Below, in pieces: positions 40,119 to 50,704 of a stretch of 64,000 nt of DNA. Each line of letters opens with the position of its first letter. Position 1 is the first letter of the stretch. Source of the DNA: Beijerinckiaceae bacterium. GTDB lineage: Bacteria; Pseudomonadota; Alphaproteobacteria; Rhizobiales; Beijerinckiaceae. The translations under genes and the position numbers were made by a program. Under the pieces are notes generated by a model, which saw only the letters and a list, made by a program, of their open reading frames with translations, was not told where the DNA came from and did not search any database. The stretch covers positions 1 to 64,000 of the forward strand of contig CANGFT010000018.1 in assembly GCA_947453205.1 (NCBI GenBank). The letters run 5' to 3'.

Positions 40119-43100
40119 TTATTCGCCGAGCGCCGCCGGGCTCGCCTTGCCCTTCATGCGGTTGTGGTCGCGGGCGAGGAATGTGTAGATCGCCGGGGTG
40201 ATGAAGATCGTGAACAGGGTTCCGATCGCCATGCCCGCCGCAATGACGAGGCCGATGTCGAAGCGGCTGCGCGCCCCCGCGCCCTGGGCGAGGATGAGCG
40301 GCGCCATGCCCGCGACCATGGCGGCCGTGGTCATGAGGATCGGCCGAAGGCGCACGGCGGCGGCGTGTTCGATGGCCTCGCGGCGGCTCATGCCCTGCTC
40401 CTCCTGCATCCGGTTGGCGAACTCCACCATGAGGATGCCGTGCTTGGAGATGAGGCCGATGAGGGTCACAAGTCCGATCTGCGTATAGATATTGATCGAA
40501 GCCGCGCCCATCACGCCGAGAATGTTGAGCGGCAGAAGCGCGCCGAACATGGAGGTCGGCAAGGCGATCAGGATGATGAGCGGATCGCGGAAGCTCTCGA
40601 ACTGGGCGGCCAGCACAAGGAAGATCACGATCAGCGCGAAGATGAAGGTGACGGCGAGCGTATTGCCCTCCTGCACATATTGCCGGGCGTCGCCCTGGAA
40701 GTCGTAGGTGTAGCCTTCGGGGAAGATCTCCTTCGACTTGGCGGTCAGGAAGTCGATGGCCTCGCCGATGGTGCGGCCGGGAAAGGGCACGCCTGACAGG
40801 GTCGCGGAGCTGAGCTGCTGGAAATTGGTCAGGGCGTTGGGCTGCACGGTCTGGTTCACCGTGGCGATGGCCGAGAGCGGCACGAGCTCGCCCGAGGAGG
40901 TGCGGACCTGATAGCGCAGCAGCCAGTCGCCGGTGATGCGGAATTCGCGCGGCGCCTGGGGAATGACCTGATAGCTGCGGCCATAGAGGCTGAAGCGGTT
41001 CACATAGTTGCCGCCGAGGAAAGTCGCGAGCGAGGAGCCGACATCCTGCATGCTGACGCCCAGGCGATTGGACTTTGCGGCGTCGATCTTCATCTCGATC
41101 TGCGGCGTGTCGAACTTGAGGTCTGAGTCCGTGAAGATGAAGAGGCCGCTCTTCTGCGCCTCCTGCTGCATCTGGGCGAGCACCTGCGCAAGCTGCTGGT
41201 AATCGCCGGTCGTGCGGATGACGAACTGCATGGGCGGGCCGCCGGTGGAGCCCGGCAGCGCGGGCGGGGCGAAGGCGAAGGCCTGCGCGCCGGGAATGAG
41301 GCCAAGCTTGCTCTGCAGATCCTTCAGCACCAGCTTCTGGCTGCGCACGCGCTGATCCCAGGGCTTGAGGATGAGGCCTGCGAAGGCCTGCCGGACGCCG
41401 CCCGATCCATTGATGGCGAAGACATGGCTGGCCTCGGGAATCGTCGCGATCTCCGCCTGCAGCTTGCCGGTCATGTTCTCAAGATAATCGAGGTTGGCGT
41501 ATTGCGGCGTCTTGACGATGCTGATGATGAAGCCCTGATCCTCTTCGGGGGCAAGCTCACGCGGCGTCGACTGGTACATGATGGCGGTGATCGCGAGCAC
41601 GCCGACAAGAATCAGAACGCTCAGGGAGCGAAACTCGAGCGAGCGATGCAGCCTGCGCTCATAGCGTTTGCGAAGCCCCTCGAACATGCGGTCAAGGAAA
41701 GCCGCGAAGCGGCCCTGTCCCTGCGCGCTATGGGCCTTGAGGAGCTTCGAACACATCATGGGCGAGAGGGTCATCGCGACGAAGCCCGACACGAAGACCG
41801 CGCCTGCCAGGGTGAAGGCGAATTCGCGGAACAGCGCGCCCGTGACGCCCGACACGAAGCCGATGGGCGCATAGACCGCGATGAGCGTGATCGTCATGGC
41901 GATGACGGGGCCGACGATCTCGCGCGCGCCCTTCACCGCGGCTTCGAAGGGCGACAAGCCTTCCTCGATATGGCGATAGATGTTCTCCACCACGACGATG
42001 GCGTCGTCGACCACAAGGCCGATGGCCAGCACCAGCGCCAGCAGGGTCAGCAGATTGATCGAATAGCCCATGGCCAGCAGCATGATCATCACGCCGATGA
42101 GCGACAGGGGAATGGTGACGATGGGAATGATGGTCGAGCGCAGATTGCCCAGAAACAGGAAGATCACGACCACGACGATCAGGGCTGCTTCGCCCAGGGT
42201 CTTGGCGACTTCGGAGATCGAGGCGCGGATGAACTCGGTGGCGTCATAGGCGATGGCGGCGTCAAGACCTGTCGGCAGATTGGCCTTCAACTGCGGAAAG
42301 GCCTTGCGGACATTGCTGATGACATTGAGCGGATTGGCCGTGGGCGTGGCGTAGACGCCGACGAAGACCGCTTTCAGCCCGTCGAAGACGGAGGAGGATT
42401 CGGCGCTTTCCGGGCCCAGCTCGACGCGGGCGATGTTGCCGAGGCGGATCAGCGAATCCCCGCGCGCGGCGATGACGAGCTGCGAGAAGGCCTGCGCCGT
42501 GTCGAGCGAGGTCAGCGCGTTGATGCTGGTCTGGACGAAGTCACCCTTGATCTGGCCCGCCGCTGACGTGAAGTTGTTCGCCGCCAGCGCGAGGCGCACG
42601 TCGTTCGGCGTCACCCCGCGCGCGGCCATGCGCTCAGGGTCGAGCCAGATGCGCATGGCGAAGGTCTGGCCGCCCAGGATCTGCGCCTCGCCCACGCCAT
42701 CAAGCGTCTGCAGGCCCGGCTGAATCACGCGGGTCATGTAATCGGTGATCTGCGAAGCCGTCATGGTCGCGGAGTTGAAGGACAGATACATGAGCGCGAA
42801 GCCCTGCCCTGTCTTTTTCACCACTACAGGATCATTCGCTTCGCGCGGCAGCGTGCTCTTCACCTGATTGATCTTCGACAGGACGTCGGTCATCGCGCGG
42901 TCGGCGCTGGCGTTGAGGCGCAGGTTCAGCGTGATGGTCGAGACGTTCTGCTGCGAGCTCGACACCAGCGTGTCGATGCCCTCGGTGCTGGCCACCGCCT
43001 GCTCGAGAGGCGTGGTGATGAAGCCGCGGATCAGATCGGCGTTGGCGCCGGGATAGGTCGTGGTGATCGTCAGCGTCGTCTGCTGCAGCTCGGGATATTG

Positions 43101-43208
43101 CCGGATCTGCAGCTTCAACCCGGCCTGGACGCCCACGAGCAGCAGCATCAGGCTGACCACCGTCGACAGGACGGGCCGCTTGATGAAAAGATCTGTGAAG
43201 GAAGTCAT
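40119..43208 (-). CDS. RND-family efflux pump, inner-membrane transporter (HAE1 type)
   Basis: A 1029-residue RND transporter of the hydrophobe/amphiphile family (AcrB/MexB-like). It begins SFTDLFIKRPVLSTVVSLM. The proton-relay aspartates of helix 4 are in AIGLVVDDAIVVVENIYRH. The standard two large periplasmic loops and twelve helices are seen, with GLISKHGILMVEFAN near the end. It exports drugs or other amphiphilic compounds with the adaptor encoded 9 bases upstream. No outer-membrane factor lies in this pair; the OMF of the neighbouring operon might serve it. Confidence 0.95.
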   Translation of the reverse strand: MTSFTDLFIKRPVLSTVVSLMLLLVGVQAGLKLQIRQYPELQQTTLTITTTYPGANADLIRGFITTPLEQAVASTEGIDTLVSSSQQNVSTITLNLRLNASADRAMTDVLSKINQVKSTLPREANDPVVVKKTGQGFALMYLSFNSATMTASQITDYMTRVIQPGLQTLDGVGEAQILGGQTFAMRIWLDPERMAARGVTPNDVRLALAANNFTSAAGQIKGDFVQTSINALTSLDTAQAFSQLVIAARGDSLIRLGNIARVELGPESAESSSVFDGLKAVFVGVYATPTANPLNVISNVRKAFPQLKANLPTGLDAAIAYDATEFIRASISEVAKTLGEAALIVVVVIFLFLGNLRSTIIPIVTIPLSLIGVMIMLLAMGYSINLLTLLALVLAIGLVVDDAIVVVENIYRHIEEGLSPFEAAVKGAREIVGPVIAMTITLIAVYAPIGFVSGVTGALFREFAFTLAGAVFVSGFVAMTLSPMMCSKLLKAHSAQGQGRFAAFLDRMFEGLRKRYERRLHRSLEFRSLSVLILVGVLAITAIMYQSTPRELAPEEDQGFIISIVKTPQYANLDYLENMTGKLQAEIATIPEASHVFAINGSGGVRQAFAGLILKPWDQRVRSQKLVLKDLQSKLGLIPGAQAFAFAPPALPGSTGGPPMQFVIRTTGDYQQLAQVLAQMQQEAQKSGLFIFTDSDLKFDTPQIEMKIDAAKSNRLGVSMQDVGSSLATFLGGNYVNRFSLYGRSYQVIPQAPREFRITGDWLLRYQVRTSSGELVPLSAIATVNQTVQPNALTNFQQLSSATLSGVPFPGRTIGEAIDFLTAKSKEIFPEGYTYDFQGDARQYVQEGNTLAVTFIFALIVIFLVLAAQFESFRDPLIILIALPTSMFGALLPLNILGVMGAASINIYTQIGLVTLIGLISKHGILMVEFANRMQEEQGMSRREAIEHAAAVRLRPILMTTAAMVAGMAPLILAQGAGARSRFDIGLVIAAGMAIGTLFTIFITPAIYTFLARDHNRMKGKASPAALGE

Positions 43209-43217
43209 GGCGCGCCC

Positions 43218-44369
43218 CTATTGCCGGGGCAATGGATTGAGCGTGGCCGGCAGGGCGAGCGTGTCATCGACCTTCACCTTCGCGCCAGCCATAAGCTTCA
43301 ACTGACCTTCGCTGACCACGGTCTCGCCGTTCTCGACGCCGCTGAGGATCGAGATGCGCGCCCCGCGCGCGGCGCCAAGCTTCACGACGCGGCGCTCGAC
43401 CATCATCTGCACATCGTCGGCCGCTTGCGCGGCGCCGGGCTGCGCGGGAGCAGGCTTCACCACATAAACGCTGTCGCCATAGAGCGAGTAGGCGATCGCC
43501 GTGCGCGGCAGGGTGACGAGCGACTGCACCTTGCCCGCGAGCACCGCCACATTGGCGAACATGCCGGGGCGCAGGCGCTTCTCGGGGTTCTTCACCTCGG
43601 CGCGCACGACAAGATTGCGCGTCTCGGCGCTGACACGGGCGTCAAGGGACACGACCTTGCCCTGAAAGGTTTCACTGGGCCAGGCGTCGACGGTCACTTC
43701 AACGACCTGCCCGGTTGCGAGCTCAGTCACGGCCTGCTCGGGCACGGGGAAGTCGACATAGATGGGATCAAGCTGCTGCAGGCTCGCGATGCCCGTGCCG
43801 GGGGACACATATTGTCCGATGTCCGCGCGGCGCAGGCCGATGCGGCCGGCGAAAGGCGCCGTCAGGGCCTTCTGGGCGATGAGGGCGCGCGAACGCTCCA
43901 CAGAAGCCGAGGCCTGATCGCGCGCGGCCTCGGCGGCGTCGAGGGTCGAGCGCGAGGTCGAGCCGCCCGTGATGAGCTGGCGCTGGCGGTCAAGCGCCAT
44001 GTCGGCGTTCTTGAGCGTGGCGAGATTGGCCTTGAGGTCCGCCTGCTCGACGGAATCATCAAGCTCGACCAGCAGGGCGCCCTTGGCGACCTCCTGCCCG
44101 GAATCGAAATGAAAGGCGCGGATGAGGCCGCCGACCTGCGGCGCAAGTTCGATGCCCTGGACGGCGCGGAAGGTGCCGACGGCGGGGATGCGGTCGATCC
44201 AGTCCTCGGCCTTGGCCTGCGTCACCGCCACCACAGGCATGGGCGGCGGGGCCTTGGAGATGAAGCCCTTGATCATCTCGGGCTTCACAATGAACTGGAA
44301 GTAGCCAAGACCGCCCGCGAAGCCCGCCAGCAGGATAAAAACGAAGGTGAATATGAGGAAACGTCGCAT
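43218..44369 (-). CDS. RND efflux periplasmic adaptor subunit
   Basis: A 383-residue membrane-fusion protein. An N-terminal anchor (LIFTFVFILLAGFAGGLGYF) is followed by the lipoyl half-motifs (LAPQVGGLIRAFHFDSGQEVAKGALLVELDD and FAGRIGLRRADIGQYVSPG), a coiled-coil hairpin between them, and the beta-barrel and membrane-proximal parts. It links the RND pump encoded 9 bases downstream to an outer-membrane channel. ATG 44369 is chosen; an upstream GTG adds residues without similarity. An inverted repeat at 44416-44442 likely controls the pair. Confidence 0.92.
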   Translation of the reverse strand: MRRFLIFTFVFILLAGFAGGLGYFQFIVKPEMIKGFISKAPPPMPVVAVTQAKAEDWIDRIPAVGTFRAVQGIELAPQVGGLIRAFHFDSGQEVAKGALLVELDDSVEQADLKANLATLKNADMALDRQRQLITGGSTSRSTLDAAEAARDQASASVERSRALIAQKALTAPFAGRIGLRRADIGQYVSPGTGIASLQQLDPIYVDFPVPEQAVTELATGQVVEVTVDAWPSETFQGKVVSLDARVSAETRNLVVRAEVKNPEKRLRPGMFANVAVLAGKVQSLVTLPRTAIAYSLYGDSVYVVKPAPAQPGAAQAADDVQMMVERRVVKLGAARGARISILSGVENGETVVSEGQLKLMAGAKVKVDDTLALPATLNPLPRQ

Positions 44370-44415
44370 CAGGCACCGGACAGACTGGTCTTCGCAACTG
44401 CGAAAGGCTGGTGGG

Positions 44416-44442
44416 GCTCTAACACACAAAGCAGGTTAGAGC
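44416..44442. promoter_or_regulatory. inverted repeat GCTCTAAC/GTTAGAGC upstream of the RND adaptor gene
   Basis: Perfect 8-base arms (44416-44423 and 44435-44442) separated by 11 bases, 47-73 bases before the adaptor start. Size and placement resemble the operator of a TetR- or MarR-type repressor of an efflux operon. No such regulator gene is in the window. Confidence 0.5.
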
Positions 44443-44486
44443 GACAGATAGAATGCGCCAGCGGACTTCAAGCGGCGACAGTTCAC

Positions 44487-47400
44487 CTACGCGGCGCGCG
44501 GGGGTCCGGATGACTCCGCGGGGCCGGGCATGGAAAGGCCCAGCTTCTGTAGCATCGTCGGCGCCTTGCTGCGGGAAAACCGGCTCATCAGCAGATAGAT
44601 GACGGGCGTCGTATAGAGGGTGAGGATCTGCGAGAGCACCAGCCCGCCCACGATGGTGACGCCCAGCGGGCGGCGCAGCTCCGATCCCGCGCCAGCCGCG
44701 AGCAGGATCGGCATGGCTCCGAATATGGCGGCGAGCGTGGTCATGAGAATGGGCCGGAACCGCTCGAGGCAGGCCGCGCGCATGGCCTCACGGGGCGAAA
44801 GACCCTTCTCGCGCTCTGCGGCCAGGGCGAAGTCGACGAGCATGATGCCGTTCTTCTTGACGATGCCGATGAGCAGGATGACCCCGATGAAGGCGACCAT
44901 GGTCAGCTCCATCCCCACCGCCTCCAGCGCGAGCAGCGCGCCAAGCCCTGCAGGCGGGAGCGTGGAAAGGATGGTGAGGGGATGGATGAGGCTTTCGTAG
45001 AGGACGCCCAGAATGATGTAGACCGCGATCAGCGCCGCGAAAATGAGCATGAGCCCATCGCGGGAGGAATCCGCGATGGCTTTCGCGTCGCCGGAAAAAT
45101 CGGCCCGGACGCCGGTGGGCAGGCCCAGCTCGGCGATGGCGCGCTGCAGGGCGACATTGGCGTCCTCCGCCACGACGCCGGGGGCGGCTGCGTAATTGAT
45201 GGTGATGGAGGCGAACTGGCCGGTGTGGTTGATCGACAGGGGCGCAGAGCCCCGCTCCACCCGCGCCAGCGACCCCAGGGGAACCTGAACGCCGCCTGCG
45301 CCGGGCACGAAGAGGCCCGCAAAATCATTGGGGTCGCGCTGGCGCATCGGCGCCACCTCCAGCACGACTTTATACTGGTTGCGCTCGCCATAGATGGTCG
45401 AGATCTGCCGCTGGCTGAAGGCGTTCGAAAGCACGGCGTCGATGGCGGCGATGCTGACGCCCATGCGCGCGGCCGCAGCCCGGTCGATCACCACCTTGGC
45501 CTGCAACCCCTCTTTCTCGCGGTCGCTGGAGACGTCGACGAGCTGCGGCAGGGCCTTGGCCGCCTCCACCGCCTTCACGCCCCAGGCGTCGAGCTCCTCC
45601 GCATTGGAGCCCCAGAGGGTGAATTGGAAATTCGATTTGCCCTGACGCCCGCCCACGCGCACATCCTGCATGGCCACGAGGAAGACCCGCAGGCCCGGAA
45701 GCACGGAGAGCTGTTCGCGCAGGCGGGCGATGACCTTCTTCGAATTGTCATCCCGCTTCGCCTTCAAATTCACATACATGCGCCCGCTGTTGACCGACCA
45801 TCCGCCGCCGACGAAAGAGGCGGTCGATTCAACGGCGGGATCGGCGGCGATGATGGCGGCGGCCCGGCTCTGGACCTCCTGCATGGCGGGGAAGGAAATG
45901 TCCGGGCCGCCTTCGGTGAAGCCGAAGAGCAGGCCAAGATCATCCTCCGGCAACATGCCTTTGGGGACGATGCGGTAAAGCTGCACGGTCAGGCCGATGG
46001 TCAGCAGGAAGATCGCCAGCACCGTGAAGGGCCGCGCCAGCGCCACATCAAGCGAGCGGCCATAGGCGGCGCGCAAACGGTCGAGCGCGCGGTCGAACCA
46101 GCCGGGGCTGCGCTCGCCGCGCGTCATGAAGCGCCCGCAGATCATCGGCGTCACCGTGAGGGAGACGAAAGCCGAGGCGAGGATGGCGAAGGCGAGGGTG
46201 AGCGAGAACTCGCGGAACATGCGCCCCATGAGCCCCGGCATGAACAGCAGGGGAATGAAGGCCGCGATCAGCGACAGGCTGATGGAGATGACGGTGAAGC
46301 CGATCTGGCGCGAGCCGAGCAGAGCCGCGCGCATGGGGTTGACGCCGCTGGCTATGTTGCGGTCGATGTTCTCGACCATGACGATGGCGTCATCGACCAC
46401 GAAGCCGACGGAGATCACCACCGCCATCAGCGAGAGATTGTCGAGCGTATAGCCGCAGGCCCACATGCTGGCGAAGGCGACGCCAAGCGACAGGGGCACC
46501 GAGACGCCCGCCCCCGCCACAGGCGCGGCACGGCGCAGAAAGGCGAAGACCACCAGCATCACCATGGCGATGGAGATGGCCAGCGTCTTCTGGAGGTCGT
46601 CGATGGAGGCGCGGATCATCACCGTGCGGTCCATCATGATCTGGAAATCGAGCCCCGGCGGAACCAGCGACTTCATCTGGCCCAGCATGCGCTTCACGCC
46701 ATCGACGGTGTCGATGACATTGGCGTCGGGGAGCTTGGTGATCTGCAAGATGACCGCAGGCTTGCCATTGAACCAGCCGGCGGCGCGGGTGTTGCGCACG
46801 CCCGGCGCCACAGCGGCGACATCGCCAAGGCGCACGACCGCGCCGGAGCGGCTGCGCAAAATGATCTGCTCGTAATCCTGCGGGCGTGTGAGCTGGCCGC
46901 TCGTCGCGAGGGTCTGGCTCGAAAACTCTCCTTCGAACGAACCGACGGGAGAGAGCGTGTTCGCTGCGGCGATGGCGCTGCGCACCTCTTCAAGCCCCAG
47001 CCCCATGGCCGCAAGGCGCGCAGGGTCGAGCCGCACCCGCAGGGCTGGCTGCTCCGCGCCATTCACCTGCACCTCGGCCACGCCCTCCACCTGCGACAGG
47101 CGCTGGGCGATGACGGAGTCGGCGAGATCGAACATCGCGTCGGGCGCCAGCGTGTCGGAGGTCAGCGCCAGCAGCACGATGGGAATGGCGTTGGGATTGG
47201 CTTTGCGGAAGCGCGGCAGGCTCGGCATGTCGCCGGGCAGATCGGTGACGGCCGCGTTGAGCGCCGCCTGCACGTCGCGCGCCGCCGAATCGATGCTGCG
47301 GCCGAGATCGAATTGCAGGGTGATGCTGGTGGAGCCGAGCGAACTCCAGGACGTGATTTCATTCACGCCGGAGATGGCGCCCAGCGTGCGCTCCAAGGGC

Positions 47401-47597
47401 GCCGCGACGCTCGCCGCCATGGTGGCGGGGTCGGCCCCCGGCCGGCTCGCGGTGACCCGGATGACGGGAAATTCGACATTGGGCAGATTGGCGACGGGAA
47501 GGAAAGCGTAGCCAAGGCAGCCCAGCAGCAGCAGCGCGAAAGACAGGAGCGTCGTCGCGACGGGGCGCAGGATGAAGGGGGCGGAGAGGCTGCGCAT
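44487..47597 (-). CDS. RND efflux transporter, MdtC-like
   Basis: A 1036-residue RND transporter, last gene of the four-gene operon. It begins SLSAPFILRPVATTLLSFAL and has the proton-relay SVGFVVDDAIVMVENIDRN. It pairs in style with the preceding transporter as MdtB and MdtC do in the MdtABC system, where two different RND subunits form a heterotrimer. ATG 47597 overlaps the previous stop by one base (TGATG). The frame is open further upstream, but only through the previous gene. Confidence 0.93.
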   Translation of the reverse strand: MRSLSAPFILRPVATTLLSFALLLLGCLGYAFLPVANLPNVEFPVIRVTASRPGADPATMAASVAAPLERTLGAISGVNEITSWSSLGSTSITLQFDLGRSIDSAARDVQAALNAAVTDLPGDMPSLPRFRKANPNAIPIVLLALTSDTLAPDAMFDLADSVIAQRLSQVEGVAEVQVNGAEQPALRVRLDPARLAAMGLGLEEVRSAIAAANTLSPVGSFEGEFSSQTLATSGQLTRPQDYEQIILRSRSGAVVRLGDVAAVAPGVRNTRAAGWFNGKPAVILQITKLPDANVIDTVDGVKRMLGQMKSLVPPGLDFQIMMDRTVMIRASIDDLQKTLAISIAMVMLVVFAFLRRAAPVAGAGVSVPLSLGVAFASMWACGYTLDNLSLMAVVISVGFVVDDAIVMVENIDRNIASGVNPMRAALLGSRQIGFTVISISLSLIAAFIPLLFMPGLMGRMFREFSLTLAFAILASAFVSLTVTPMICGRFMTRGERSPGWFDRALDRLRAAYGRSLDVALARPFTVLAIFLLTIGLTVQLYRIVPKGMLPEDDLGLLFGFTEGGPDISFPAMQEVQSRAAAIIAADPAVESTASFVGGGWSVNSGRMYVNLKAKRDDNSKKVIARLREQLSVLPGLRVFLVAMQDVRVGGRQGKSNFQFTLWGSNAEELDAWGVKAVEAAKALPQLVDVSSDREKEGLQAKVVIDRAAAARMGVSIAAIDAVLSNAFSQRQISTIYGERNQYKVVLEVAPMRQRDPNDFAGLFVPGAGGVQVPLGSLARVERGSAPLSINHTGQFASITINYAAAPGVVAEDANVALQRAIAELGLPTGVRADFSGDAKAIADSSRDGLMLIFAALIAVYIILGVLYESLIHPLTILSTLPPAGLGALLALEAVGMELTMVAFIGVILLIGIVKKNGIMLVDFALAAEREKGLSPREAMRAACLERFRPILMTTLAAIFGAMPILLAAGAGSELRRPLGVTIVGGLVLSQILTLYTTPVIYLLMSRFSRSKAPTMLQKLGLSMPGPAESSGPPRAA

Positions 47598-50500
47598 CAG
47601 CCCCCCTCTTGCGGCGCCGCGCCGCGCTTGCGCCCGCCCGAGCCCATGCGCGCGCGCAGGCGCTCGACGGCGAGATAAATCACCGGCGTGGTGTAGAGCG
47701 TCAGCAACTGGCTGAGCACAAGGCCGCCCACGATGGATACGCCAAGGGGAATGCGCAATTCGGCGCCGTCGCCGCTGGCGAAGGCGAGCGGCAGAGCGCC
47801 AAACAGCGCGGCCAGCGTCGTCATCATGATCGGGCGGAAGCGCAGATGGCACGCGCGCAGGATCGCCTCCTGCGGCGAGAGCCCCGCGCGTTCGGCCACG
47901 AGCGCGAAGTCGATCATCATGATGGCGTTCTTCTTCACGATGCCCATGAGCAGGACGATGCCGATCAGCGCGATGATCGAGAGATCCTGCCCCGTGAGCA
48001 TCAGGGCCAGCAGCGCGCCGACGCCCGCAGAGGGCAGCGTGGTGAGGATGGTGAAGGGATGGGCGAAGCTCTCATAGAGCATGCCCAGCACCACATAGAT
48101 CGAGATGATCGCAGCGAGGATCAACCAGGGCTGGTTGGCGAGGGAGCGTTTGAATTCGGCGGCGTCGGCGCGGAAGGTTCCGATGATGGAGGCTGGCATG
48201 CCGATCTGCGCCTGCGCCCGCGCCACCGCCTCCACGGCGTCGCCCAGCGAGGCGTGGGGCTCCAGATCGAAGCTCACGACCGCCGCAGGAAACTGGTCCT
48301 GATGCATGACCGCAAGGGGCGCCGTGGTGCGCCGGATGGTCGCCACCGTCTCAAGCGGCGTCTGCACGCCGCCTGCGCCCGCGACATAGAGCTTCGACAG
48401 GGCGGCTGGGTCGGTCTGGTAATGCGGAGCGGCTTCGAGGATGACGCGATACTGATTGGATTGCGCATAGATGGTCGAGACCTGCCGCTGGCCGAAGGCG
48501 CTGTTGAGCGTGTCGTCGATGGCCTGCATGCCGATCCCGAGGCGTCCCGCCTTCTCGCGGTCCACATCGACGAAAATGCGCGGGCCGCCGTCATTCGTTT
48601 CAGCGGCCACATTGCGCAGCACGCCCGACGCGCGCAAAGCCTGCGCAAGCGCCTTCGCCCATCGCTCGATCTCTCCCGCATCGGGGCTGGAGAGCGTATA
48701 TTGAAACTGCGAGCGGCTGGATTGCGTGGTGATCTGGATGTCCTGCGCGGGCTGCGCATAGAGCGTGACGCCGACGACGCCGGAGGCTGCGGCGCGCAGG
48801 CGCTCGGATATGGCGCTGGCGTCTGCGCGGCGCTGCTCGCGTGGATTTAGAACGATGGTGAGGCGCGCGGTGTTCTGCGTGACGTTCAAGGGCCCGACGC
48901 CCACCACGCCGACGACGCCCGCGACGTCTGGATCGCCGCTCATGATGGCGGCGACCTCTTCCTGCAAGCGGGATATTTCGCGGAAGGACACATCGGGCGC
49001 CGCCTCCACAGTCACGGTGACGAGGCCTGCGTCCTGCACCGGCAGGAAGCCCTTGGGAATGGCGATGTAAAGCGCGATGGTGAGCGCCAGCGTGGCGAGG
49101 GTGACAAGCATCATCAGCCCTTGCCGCGCCACCGCCCAGCCCAGCGTCGCATCATAAAAGCGCGCCATGGCCGCGAAGGGCCATTCGGCCATGCGCAGCA
49201 GGCGCAGCGGCTTCGCATCGGCGCGAATGGCGCGCAGGAGCCGCCCGCACATCATCGGCGTGAGCGTGAGCGAGATGACTGCGGAGACCACGACCGCGAG
49301 GGTGAGCGTGATCGCGAACTCCCGGAACATGCGCCCCACGACGCCGGACATGAACAGCAGGGGAATGAAGACCGCCACCAGCGAGGCGGTGAGGGAGATG
49401 ACGGTGAAGCCGATCTCGCGCGCGCCATCAAGCGCCGCCTGCAAGGGGGATTTCCCGTCTTCGAGATTGCGCACGATGTTCTCGATCATGACGATGGCGT
49501 CGTCGACCACAAAGCCCGTGCCGATGGTCAGCGCCATCAGCGAGAGATTGTCGAGGCTGAAGCCCGCCAGCCACATGGCGGCGAAGCTCGCGAGGATCGA
49601 CAGCGGCAGGGTGACGCCCGCGATGATCGTGGCGCGCAGGGTGCGCAGAAACAAAAGCACCACCAGCACCACAAGGCCGATGGCGAGCGCCAGGGTGAAC
49701 TGCACATCGGCGATGGAGGCGCGGATGGTCTGGGTGCGGTCATGCACCACCACAAGCTCCGCGCCTGCGGGGAGCGAGCGTTGCAGGCGCGGCAATTCGC
49801 GCTTCAGGCGATTGACGGCGTCGATGGTGTTGGCGCCCGGCTGTTTCTGCACATCGAGAATGATCGCGGTGCGGCCGTTGTGCCAGCCGCCGACGCGCGT
49901 GTTCTCAAGCCCGTCCACCACCTCCGCCACATCGCGCAGCATGATCGGCGCATTGTTGCGCCAGGCCACCACGATGTTGCGATAGGCCTCGGCGCCGCCG
50001 ATCTGATCGTTGGAGGCGATGGTGTAGGACTGGCGGTCGCCATCGAGCGCGCCCTTGGCGCCCGCCACATTGGCGCCGACGATGGCGATCCGAAGGTCTT
50101 CTAGGCCGAGGCGATAGGAGGCGAGGCGCGCAAGATCGGCCTGGATGCGCACGGCGGGCCGCACGCCGCCCTGAATGGACACGCGCCCCACGCCGCTGAT
50201 CTCCGACAGACGCGGGCCGATGAGCGTGTCGGCGTAATCGCTGAGGGTGCGCAGGGGCAGGGTCTGCGACATCACGGCGACGGTGATGATGGGCGCATCC
50301 GCCGGGTTCACCTTCGAATAGACCGGGGGATAGGGGAGATTGCGCGGCAAGGTGGAGGAGGCCGCGTTGATGGCCGCCTGCACGTCCTGCGCGGCCGCGT
50401 CGATGTCGCGGTCGAGCTCGAATTGCAGGGTGATCTGGCTCAGGCCGAAAGAGGATTGCGACGACATGGAGGTCAGCGCCGGAATCTGTCCGAACTGCCG

Positions 50501-50704
50501 CTCCAGCGGCGCCGTGACGATGGCGCTGATCGTGTCGGGATTGGCGCCGGGCAGACGCGTCATGATCTGCAGGGTGGGGAAATCGACCTGCGGCAGAGCG
50601 GAGACCGGCAGACGCCAGAAGCCCAGAAGGCCGCAAAGCAGAATGGCGACGCCCAGCAGCGAGGTCGCCACGGGGCGCAGGATGAAGGGCGCCGAAACGC
50701 TCAT
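47597..50704 (-). CDS. RND efflux transporter, MdtB-like
   Basis: A 1035-residue RND transporter beginning SVSAPFILRPVATSLLGVAI. Helix 4 carries TGFVVDDAIVMIENIVRN, and the second half ends GIVKKNAIMMIDFAL. The N-terminal APFILRPVAT motif is typical of MdtB/MdtC. It overlaps the adaptor gene by 4 bases and the MdtC-like gene by 1. The two similar pumps together fit a heteromeric MdtBC transporter. In enterobacteria, such systems export bile salts and novobiocin; the substrates here are unknown. Confidence 0.94.
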   Translation of the reverse strand: MSVSAPFILRPVATSLLGVAILLCGLLGFWRLPVSALPQVDFPTLQIMTRLPGANPDTISAIVTAPLERQFGQIPALTSMSSQSSFGLSQITLQFELDRDIDAAAQDVQAAINAASSTLPRNLPYPPVYSKVNPADAPIITVAVMSQTLPLRTLSDYADTLIGPRLSEISGVGRVSIQGGVRPAVRIQADLARLASYRLGLEDLRIAIVGANVAGAKGALDGDRQSYTIASNDQIGGAEAYRNIVVAWRNNAPIMLRDVAEVVDGLENTRVGGWHNGRTAIILDVQKQPGANTIDAVNRLKRELPRLQRSLPAGAELVVVHDRTQTIRASIADVQFTLALAIGLVVLVVLLFLRTLRATIIAGVTLPLSILASFAAMWLAGFSLDNLSLMALTIGTGFVVDDAIVMIENIVRNLEDGKSPLQAALDGAREIGFTVISLTASLVAVFIPLLFMSGVVGRMFREFAITLTLAVVVSAVISLTLTPMMCGRLLRAIRADAKPLRLLRMAEWPFAAMARFYDATLGWAVARQGLMMLVTLATLALTIALYIAIPKGFLPVQDAGLVTVTVEAAPDVSFREISRLQEEVAAIMSGDPDVAGVVGVVGVGPLNVTQNTARLTIVLNPREQRRADASAISERLRAAASGVVGVTLYAQPAQDIQITTQSSRSQFQYTLSSPDAGEIERWAKALAQALRASGVLRNVAAETNDGGPRIFVDVDREKAGRLGIGMQAIDDTLNSAFGQRQVSTIYAQSNQYRVILEAAPHYQTDPAALSKLYVAGAGGVQTPLETVATIRRTTAPLAVMHQDQFPAAVVSFDLEPHASLGDAVEAVARAQAQIGMPASIIGTFRADAAEFKRSLANQPWLILAAIISIYVVLGMLYESFAHPFTILTTLPSAGVGALLALMLTGQDLSIIALIGIVLLMGIVKKNAIMMIDFALVAERAGLSPQEAILRACHLRFRPIMMTTLAALFGALPLAFASGDGAELRIPLGVSIVGGLVLSQLLTLYTTPVIYLAVERLRARMGSGGRKRGAAPQEGG

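Noticed and set aside
44982-47678. An 898-codon open frame on the plus strand
   Set aside because: Antisense to the MdtC-like pump; composition of a shadow frame and no family resemblance.
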